Positions 57,571-64,000 of a stretch of DNA of 64,000 nt are shown piece by piece. A model generated the notes under the pieces. The model worked only from the letters and a program-made list of their open reading frames with translations. It had not been told where the DNA came from and did no database searches. The translations under genes and the position numbers were made by a program. Every line of letters begins with the position of its first letter. The stretch's first letter is position 1. The stretch comes from Helicobacter acinonychis (lineage in GTDB: Bacteria; Campylobacterota; Campylobacteria; Campylobacterales; Helicobacteraceae), in assembly GCF_900461455.1 (NCBI RefSeq), contig NZ_UGIA01000001.1, positions 62,001-126,000 of the forward strand, in the 5' to 3' direction.

Positions 57571-60499
57571 AAAGCAAGACTACCAGCAAGAGTGTATCAA
57601 CAACATTATCACGCTTTTAAATGGCTTTGATTTTAAGCACCACAATGCTTTAGTTCTCAAAGATTGTGTGAGTAAATTCTATGCCACACACGAAATTCCT
57701 GTCAAAAATTTAAGCGGCAAGCTTAATGTTGATATTCTAATGGAGACAGGCACAGGCAAAACTTTTACTTATTTGAATCTGATCTTTGCACTCCACAAGG
57801 CTTACAAGCAAAATAAATTCATCATCTTTGTTCCACGCAAAGCCATTTTAGAATCAGTTAAGCAAAATATCCGCCTTACGAAAGATTATTTTCACTTAGA
57901 ATTCAAACGCCACCTAAAAACCTACACTTATGAAGGGGCTAAATCGCAAAGCAATATCATTAACCACTACATTAAAAACCAAGATGAACTGAGTGTCTTG
58001 CTTCTTACTAACAGCGCAATTGATAAGGGTGCAAACATACTCAACAAAAACAGCGAAAACCTTTTTAACACCAAAAGCATTTTTGAAAATATCGCTGGGT
58101 TAAAGCCTATTTCTATCATAGACGAGCCGCATCTGCTTAAAGGTGAAGCGTTTAGTAAGTATTTTAGTAAAATAGGAGCGCTTTATTTTCGCTTTGGGGC
58201 GACTTTTGCTAAAGAAAAAGAGCATGCTTTAAGCAATGTTGCCTTTTGTTTAGACTCAATTAGCGCGTTTAGAAATTACCTTGTCAAACAAATTAAAGTC
58301 CATTCTATCGTGCAAGATTCTCAAGCTCCGTTTTTGCTCAATGCGGATCAAAAAAGTGCAAAAATTGCCTTTTATAAAGCAGGCATTCTTAAACAAAGCG
58401 CCGTTTTAAAGGGAGAGGATTTAGGCAAGATTGACGCTCAATTTAGTGGCATTAGTTTGGTTAAAAGCACCAAAGACAAGGCTTATTTGAGCGATGGCAC
58501 TACGCTTGAAAAGGCAAGTTCTTATAAACTCGTACAAGATGAAATCAGCACCCTTTTAGAAAAAGCCATTGACTTGCATTTTGAAAAAGAGAAATTTTTG
58601 TTTAGCCAAAACATTAAACCGTTAAGCTTGTTTTTTATCCCACGAATTGAGGATTTTAGGCAAATTGAGGGAAAAGGCACGCCCTTTATAAAAACCGAAT
58701 TTGAAAGGCTTTACAAACTCAAACGCGCTTCAATTCTAGCAAAGGCGGATTTATCGCCAAGCTATAAAGAGTATTTGGAAAGAGACTTTGATGAGAGCGG
58801 TAATTTACGCGTTTATCAGGGCTATTTTAGCGGCGATAGCATAGCGCTTAATAAGTGCAAAAAAGAAAGCAATAGAGAAAACATTGAAGCGAACGACATT
58901 AAAATGATTTTAAGCGAGAAAGAAAAGTTGCTTTCACTCCAAACGCCTTTGCGTTTTATTTTTAGCGTGTGGGCTTTACAAGAGGGTTGGGATAATCCAA
59001 ACATTTTTACCCTTACCAAACTGGCAAGCTCCACAAGCGAAACGAGCCGTCATCAGCAAGTGGGACGGGGGCTAAGAATTGCTGTAAATAATGAGGGTAA
59101 GCGCGTTACGCATGGATTTTTAAATGCAAATGATAGCGCTTTTTATGAGATAAACTACCTTGATATGCTAGTGAGTGGCGAGGAAGTGGGCTTTATAGAG
59201 GGTTTGCAAAAAGAGATTGAAGCGAGTAGTTTTATAAGCGGTGGCAGTGTTCTAGACAGAGAAAATTTAGCCAATTTAGGGCTTAATGACAGAGAGATAA
59301 ATAAACTTTGCATTAAATTAGAAGATTTAAACGCCCTAGAATTTGACGAAAACAGCAACACCTACAAAATCATTGCGCCCATTTATGAAACGATGCAAAA
59401 CAACGAAAACATAAAAAGCTTTTTAGGCGAGAAATTTAGCACCGTTTTAAGCGCGTTTAAAATGGCTGAAAATGCAACCAATAAGCACGATCAAGTTATA
59501 AACGCTAACCAACCTCAAGAAAAAGTTAAAATCCGCCAAGATTTAGCTAAGGAATTTAAAGAGTTGTGGCAAACCATCAACATGCAAGCCAATCTAATCT
59601 ATCAAAATATCCAAAAAACCGCGCTAATAGAAACGATCGCCAAAGCGTTTAATAAAAACCATGTTAGGCGTGAGGTAATCACTGTTGAAAGCAAAAGGTA
59701 TGATGCAAAAACGAATCAAATTATCACAGAAGAATCAAGCGTCTTAAAAGAGAAAAACTATACTAACGCCTTACAAAAAGAGATAAACGCCCTTTTATTG
59801 GACTTTGCCAAAGACGAACGATTGCCTTTAAAATTCATTCTTGAACTTTACAACGCCTTAAACAAAGAGCATTTTAAAAACTCACCCAAAAAAGCCTTTG
59901 ATTTGCTTAAAAATATCATTAAAGACGAGTTGCATGCAAATTTGCTTTCTTGCGTGAGTTATGAATTTTGCCAAAACGCCTTTTCAAACATGGCTTTTGA
60001 CACAACAGATCCGCTTTATTTTAAAGATGGCTCACCCAAAACTGAGATTGAAAAACACAAAATAGGCAAATACAAAAGCGAGCAAACTCCAAGCCAAAAT
60101 TATCTTTATGAGACGATCATTTATGATTCTAAAATTGAAGAAGAAGTGAGCAAAGAAAAAGCGCTAAAAATAGAAAACAAAAGCATAGAAGTTTTTGCCA
60201 AACTTCCTAAATTTAAAATCCCAACACCTTATAAAAACTATGAGCCAGATTTTGCTTATTTGCTTAAAGACAATAAGGGCGAAAAAATCTTTTTTGTTTG
60301 CGAAACCAAAGGTTATGAAAACGAAAGCCGCATCCCACAAGATGAAAAGCGTAAAATTGACTACGCTAAGAAATTTTTTGAAACGCTATCTGACCATTTG
60401 AAAGATGCACAAATAAAAGTCATCTTTGCCACACGCATCAGCAAACAAAATTTATTGAGTGCACTTAACAACGCATTAAAGGATCGCAATGATAGATAA
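57560..60499 (+). CDS. res: Type III restriction endonuclease subunit Res
   Basis: The 979-residue subunit has the helicase P-loop METGTGKTFTYLN, the DExx-type IIDEPHLLKGE, motif VI RHQQVGRGLRIAVN and a C-terminal nuclease core YEPDFAYLLKDN with FFVCETKGYENE (PD-ExK). Type III Res needs its Mod partner for sequence recognition and ATP-driven cleavage. The order res then mod is inverted relative to the common mod-res arrangement but matches HP0592-HP0593 in 26695. It overlaps mod by 11 bases. The gene is intact, although mod is broken. Confidence 0.93.
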   Translation: MIFEKQDYQQECINNIITLLNGFDFKHHNALVLKDCVSKFYATHEIPVKNLSGKLNVDILMETGTGKTFTYLNLIFALHKAYKQNKFIIFVPRKAILESVKQNIRLTKDYFHLEFKRHLKTYTYEGAKSQSNIINHYIKNQDELSVLLLTNSAIDKGANILNKNSENLFNTKSIFENIAGLKPISIIDEPHLLKGEAFSKYFSKIGALYFRFGATFAKEKEHALSNVAFCLDSISAFRNYLVKQIKVHSIVQDSQAPFLLNADQKSAKIAFYKAGILKQSAVLKGEDLGKIDAQFSGISLVKSTKDKAYLSDGTTLEKASSYKLVQDEISTLLEKAIDLHFEKEKFLFSQNIKPLSLFFIPRIEDFRQIEGKGTPFIKTEFERLYKLKRASILAKADLSPSYKEYLERDFDESGNLRVYQGYFSGDSIALNKCKKESNRENIEANDIKMILSEKEKLLSLQTPLRFIFSVWALQEGWDNPNIFTLTKLASSTSETSRHQQVGRGLRIAVNNEGKRVTHGFLNANDSAFYEINYLDMLVSGEEVGFIEGLQKEIEASSFISGGSVLDRENLANLGLNDREINKLCIKLEDLNALEFDENSNTYKIIAPIYETMQNNENIKSFLGEKFSTVLSAFKMAENATNKHDQVINANQPQEKVKIRQDLAKEFKELWQTINMQANLIYQNIQKTALIETIAKAFNKNHVRREVITVESKRYDAKTNQIITEESSVLKEKNYTNALQKEINALLLDFAKDERLPLKFILELYNALNKEHFKNSPKKAFDLLKNIIKDELHANLLSCVSYEFCQNAFSNMAFDTTDPLYFKDGSPKTEIEKHKIGKYKSEQTPSQNYLYETIIYDSKIEEEVSKEKALKIENKSIEVFAKLPKFKIPTPYKNYEPDFAYLLKDNKGEKIFFVCETKGYENESRIPQDEKRKIDYAKKFFETLSDHLKDAQIKVIFATRISKQNLLSALNNALKDRNDR

Positions 60500-62358
60500 A
60501 AATAAAGCCAACCAAATGGGTATCCCTACTATCCAAAGCCAGCAAGAAAATAATGCCCTTTTTGACACCCTTAAAACGCGCTTCCCAGAGACGATAAAAG
60601 ACCAGCAAGTGAGCTTAAGCGCTATAAAAATGCTTTTAGGCTTGAATGAAAGCATGAGCAATATCAGCGGCTATGAGCTCACTTGGACGGGCAAAGGACT
60701 TGCCAATGCCCTTTACTCTACGCCTTGCCAAAAAGCGCTAAAACTCAAAGAAACTTTTATCCCACCATCACAAAAGACCCACCCCAAAAACGCCATTATC
60801 ATAGGCGACAATCTTGATGCGCTCAAACTCTTAAAACCCGCTTACAGCGAAAAAATAAAGATGGTTTACATCGATCCGCCTTACAATACGACAAACGAAA
60901 ATTTTATCTATCCGGATAATTTTAGGCAAGATTACAAAAAGATTTTAGAGGAAGTGGGCCTGATTGAAATTGATGAAAATGGGGAAGAAGTTGAAAGCGA
61001 GAGTTTGAAATTTTTTAAAAACATTCAAGGGAGTAGGACGCATAGCGGATGGCTTTCTTTCATGCTACCTCGCCTAAAACTCGCGCGCGATTTGCTCAAA
61101 GAGGATGGCGTCATTTTTATCCATTGACGATAATGAACAGGCCAATCTGAAACTTTTATGCGATGAAATTTTTGGGGAGGGGAATTTTGTGGCTGATTTC
61201 ATCAGAAAAACTAAAAGCACGACTAATGACGCTAAAATAGGCGTCAATTACCAACATGAATTTTTACTCTGTTATGCGAAAAATAAAGAATTTGTCAATC
61301 TCTTGGGAGGAGAAAAGAATTTAGAAAACTACAAAAACCCCGATAATGACCCAAATGGAGTATGGACAAATACAGACCCAAGTGCAAAAAGTGGCACAAA
61401 AGAAAATGGATATTTTGCGATTACTAATCCATATACTGGCAAAGTGGATTATCCACCTGTGGGTATGTTTTGGCGTTTTTCTCAAAATACCATCCAAAAA
61501 CACATTGACGATGGGCGGATCTGCTTTAAAAAAGAACACGGCGAAAATGAGCGTGGATTTATCTATAAAAGATATTTAAAAGATTTAAAAACCACAAAAA
61601 AGACTTTTGATAGTTTGATCTTTAGCGATAATTGTTATATGAACCAAGCGGCGACTAAAGAATTATTAAGGCTTGAATTAGCGGAGTATTTTAGTTATCC
61701 AAAGGGTGTGGATTTCATGGCTAAGATTATAGAACATGCTACCGAAAAAGGTGATATTATATTAGACTTTTTTGCCGGGAGCGGGACAACTGCGCATGCG
61801 GTGATGGAATTAAACGCAGAAGATAAAGGCAACAGAGAGTTTATTTTAGTTCAAATTGATGAAGAGATTAAAGAGGATAAAAATAAGAGCGCTTATGATT
61901 TTTGTCAAAATGATTTAAAAAGCGCAAAGCCTGTCATTAGCGATATTACCATAGAGAGGGTCAAAAGAGCCGCTCAAAAAATACTGGAGTCATCAAACGA
62001 AAACGATTTGAATTTAGGCTTTAAAGTTTTTACTTTACAAGACAAAGCGCAAATCGCAAACGACAAAGAAAAAATAACGCTTTTTAACCGATCGGATTTA
62101 ACGCCCTTTGACAAAGCCTTAAATTTAGCCTTACAATGCGGTAAGGTTCTCAATAAAGCGCTAGAAATTATCATCAAAGACAAACTCTACAAATGCGAAG
62201 ACGCTTACTTTTGTATAGCGTGCGATAAGGAAGTGTTAGAGCATTTAGCGAAAAGTAAAAACGAAATGGTGTTTTTAGACGGCTATGAAGAGATAGATTT
62301 AGAAGCCTTTCTCAATTTCAACGCTGGTTTTAAAGAGCGTTTGAGCGTGGTGTATTGA
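60489..62358 (+). pseudogene. mod: Type III DNA methyltransferase Mod, frameshifted (ModH-like)
   Basis: The N-terminal part (60489-61127) includes the beta-class catalytic motif VYIDPPYNTTNENF and ends GVIFIH. The C-terminal part (61105-62358) continues in another frame with SIDDNEQANLKLLCDEIFGE and has the SAM motif ILDFFAGSGTTAHAV. The intact family reads GVIFISIDDNE, so two bases (TC of a Ser codon) appear deleted near 61121. No simple repeat lies at the site, which argues against ordinary phase variation. The target-recognition region lies between the two motifs, in the second part. The two fragments are unlikely to methylate separately. Confidence 0.88.
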
Positions 62359-62434
62359 TTGAAATGGGGTTAGAAAACCCGCTTTATCTCGCCTCTAATT
62401 TTTGTTTTTATTTATTGAATAATCCGTTTTTGGG

Positions 62435-62440
62435 TATAAT
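62435..62440 (+). promoter_or_regulatory. -10 box of the dba-dsbI operon
   Basis: A perfect TATAAT 25 bases before the small gene, in the gap after mod. The implied leader is about 18 bases. Confidence 0.6.
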
Positions 62441-62464
62441 CCTACGAAAATTTTAAGGAATGGC

Positions 62465-62629
62465 ATGGAGTTTTTAGGATTGCTCTTGAGTCTAGTTGCT
62501 ATTTTTATCGCGTTAAAAAAGCCTGAAAAAGAGAATTGGGCGTTTGGGATTTTGGTTATTGTGTGGTTAGTGGAGCTCATTATTTTTATAGCCCATAGCT
62601 CTAGCGTTTTGCCTAATATGAATTTATAG
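62465..62629 (+). CDS. dba: Dba-like small membrane protein
   Basis: The 54-residue protein has two membrane helices (MEFLGLLLSLVAIFIALK and FGILVIVWLVELIIFIA). AAGGAA precedes the ATG by 4 bases. In Campylobacter a small Dba protein encoded just before dsbI is required for DsbI function. The 8-base gap to dsbI supports the same pairing here (HP0594-HP0595 in 26695). Confidence 0.75.
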   Translation: MEFLGLLLSLVAIFIALKKPEKENWAFGILVIVWLVELIIFIAHSSSVLPNMNL

Positions 62630-62637
62630 GGGGATAC

Positions 62638-64000
62638 ATGAATAAAGAAGCTAGATTTTATAACCTTTTTTCTTTAGCGGTTTTGGGGATTTTGATCTTC
62701 CCTGTGGGTTTGGCGAATTTTTATTTTGGCTATGTTTTGAAAGATTCCCCTTGTATTTTTTGCTGGGCGCAACGCATCAACATGATTTTAATAGGGGCGG
62801 TGGCGCTTTTGGTGGTGCGTTTTGGGTTTAAGCCTAAATATATCGCCTTGTTGTTGCTCATGGCTAGTAGCGGGCTGTATGAGAGCTTTTATCATACCGG
62901 TAGCCATGCATTAGAAGATGTGGGGCAAGGCTTTGCACTCGCTATTTTAGGCTTGCACACGCAGTTTTGGGCGCTTTTTGTCTTTTTTAGCGTGGTGGTG
63001 TCTTTAGCGCTTCTGCTCTTTTTTTCCCCGAATATTCACAATTTTAAAGATCGTTCATTAAACATGCTCCAAAAAAGCGCTTTTTATATTTTCTTTATTG
63101 TGGTGGGCTCTAATGCAATGCAGGCGTTTTTTTCTACGGGGCCTTTCCCCTACATAGGGCAAAGCGATCCGGTGCGGTTTTCTTGGAATTTGAAAGAATC
63201 TGTTTGGTCTATGGAGAATTGGGTTCATTTGAAATTCCCAAGAAGCGTTTTTGGCAGAAGGGATGTGGGTGAGCCTTTGAAATTGAGCGCTTTACCTAAA
63301 GACAATGATTATGATCATTCGCCTTTAGAAATCGCTAAAACCTTAAAAATAGAAAAAAAAGAAGAGCTTTCTTTGAAACTTAATGGCACGATCACGGATT
63401 TGAACTTTAATGAAGACAACGCAATCCTTACTACAGAAAACCAAGGTCTTTATCTTGTGGGTAACGATTTAAAAACCATTCATAGCTACATGGTTTTAGA
63501 TAGTTATTATAGCGCGACGGTGGGGTCGTTTGTGGGGGCAGATTTCAATGAAGATGAAAACATTGTGATCATGGGCAATAATAAAACGAGCGTAGAAATC
63601 ACTCCTAACAAAAACGCTAACGCGCTTAAAAATTACCCTTATTTTTTAGAGGGGGCTAATTTTTTTGATGAAGTGGAGCGCAACCGCTTAAAAACTTCTA
63701 GGGCGAAAAATTATTATATTAGCGCTGCAAGAAGAGGGGCTAAATTGACTTATTTGATCACCGCTCCTAATAAACGCTATAAGGATTTGATTATCATCTC
63801 CATGCTCAATAGCGATAAACAAGTGCATGCGGAGTCTCTTCTTGAATTAGGTCATGCTAAGCTTAAAGAAAAAAGGGAGTTGGGTGAATTAGTTATTAGC
63901 GCGTTAGCTTTAAAAGACAATAAACTTTATGCAATCAGCAAAGAATTTAACACGCTTTTAGTCATAGACCCTACAAAAGAAGAGATCCTTGAAGTTTATG
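62638..64000 (+). CDS. dsbI: DsbI, DsbB-like thiol oxidoreductase with periplasmic beta-propeller (partial at window end)
   Basis: At least 454 residues are visible without a stop. The N-terminal membrane domain has LKDSPCIFCWAQRINMI with the CxxC quinone-reducing pair, as in DsbB, and about four to five helices to about 165. A large soluble domain of propeller type follows (TDLNFNEDNAILTTENQGL, FVGADFNEDENIVIMGNN, DKQVHAESLLELGH). DsbI re-oxidises periplasmic thiol oxidases. GGGGGATAC precedes the ATG. The 3' end lies outside the window. Confidence 0.9.
   Translation, partial: MNKEARFYNLFSLAVLGILIFPVGLANFYFGYVLKDSPCIFCWAQRINMILIGAVALLVVRFGFKPKYIALLLLMASSGLYESFYHTGSHALEDVGQGFALAILGLHTQFWALFVFFSVVVSLALLLFFSPNIHNFKDRSLNMLQKSAFYIFFIVVGSNAMQAFFSTGPFPYIGQSDPVRFSWNLKESVWSMENWVHLKFPRSVFGRRDVGEPLKLSALPKDNDYDHSPLEIAKTLKIEKKEELSLKLNGTITDLNFNEDNAILTTENQGLYLVGNDLKTIHSYMVLDSYYSATVGSFVGADFNEDENIVIMGNNKTSVEITPNKNANALKNYPYFLEGANFFDEVERNRLKTSRAKNYYISAARRGAKLTYLITAPNKRYKDLIIISMLNSDKQVHAESLLELGHAKLKEKRELGELVISALALKDNKLYAISKEFNTLLVIDPTKEEILEVY

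Noticed and set aside
61090-61140. Programmed frameshifting in mod
   Set aside because: No slippery heptamer with a stimulatory structure is seen, and the site matches a simple 2-base loss from a conserved SIDDNE segment.

Overview
The window is a gastric Helicobacter chromosome segment, almost certainly Helicobacter pylori. I recognise H. pylori proteins from end to end: FlaB, TlpA, TlpB, LuxS with the reverse transsulfuration enzymes, the four-gene oor operon, an HorB-type outer membrane protein, FliO/FliN, the Kdo hydrolase pair and DsbI. Base composition is AT-rich, TTG starts are frequent, and -10 boxes are TATAAT-like with poorly conserved -35 boxes, as expected for this species. Strain 26695 locus names below are from memory and were not searched.

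Layout. 1-3772: end of thrC, then the chemoreceptor gene tlpA coupled to queH. 3773-4094: a compact locus with the architecture of an AapA/IsoA-like type I toxin-antitoxin, with an 18-codon hydrophobic ORF and an antisense RNA. 4095-11872: a radical SAM gene, topA, the sigma54-driven minor flagellin flaB, a Maf-type flagellin modification gene, a small repeat protein and an aldolase-like protein. 11873-15388: the hrcA-grpE-dnaK heat-shock operon with an HspR-like inverted repeat upstream. 15500-18729: a small membrane protein, then the cysK(mccA)-metB(mccB)-luxS operon. 18730-22228: tlpB, whose leader carries a G10 tract (RepG target type), a glycosyltransferase and an outer membrane protein. 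22384-28294: ppsA, a tiny lipoprotein gene, thrS-infC-rpmI-rplT. 28412-31204: horB and two secreted proteins of unknown function. 31205-31906: a long gap with a possible small RNA and a decayed or small ORF. 31907-35289: a FecA-type TonB-dependent receptor and a radical SAM pseudogene.

35327-50534 is dense minus-strand housekeeping DNA: ychF, pepA, a DedA protein, apt, rpiB, a site-2 protease, lepB, folD, a sulfatase-fold membrane enzyme, the two Kdo hydrolase genes, pyrC, a tonB paralogue, fliO, fliN, nth and a FeoA-like gene. An AsmA-like giant gene and mltG then diverge with overlapping 5' ends. 54491-57411 is oorDABC. 57508-62358 is a type III restriction locus, res intact and mod frameshifted. 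The window ends in dba-dsbI, which runs off the edge.

The most interesting items are the toxin-antitoxin locus at 3892-4042, in which one inverted repeat appears to serve both as antisense terminator and as start-codon hairpin; the broken mod beside an intact res; the twice-frameshifted radical SAM gene; a C8 tract in the Kdo hydrolase gene; and a terminator-bearing small RNA candidate near 31500-31601. Relative to remembered 26695 gene order, the block from the radical SAM gene at 4095 to the glycosyltransferase at 21510 appears inverted, the cpdB gene expected between luxS and tlpB is missing, and the segment after 31204 joins a distant chromosomal region.
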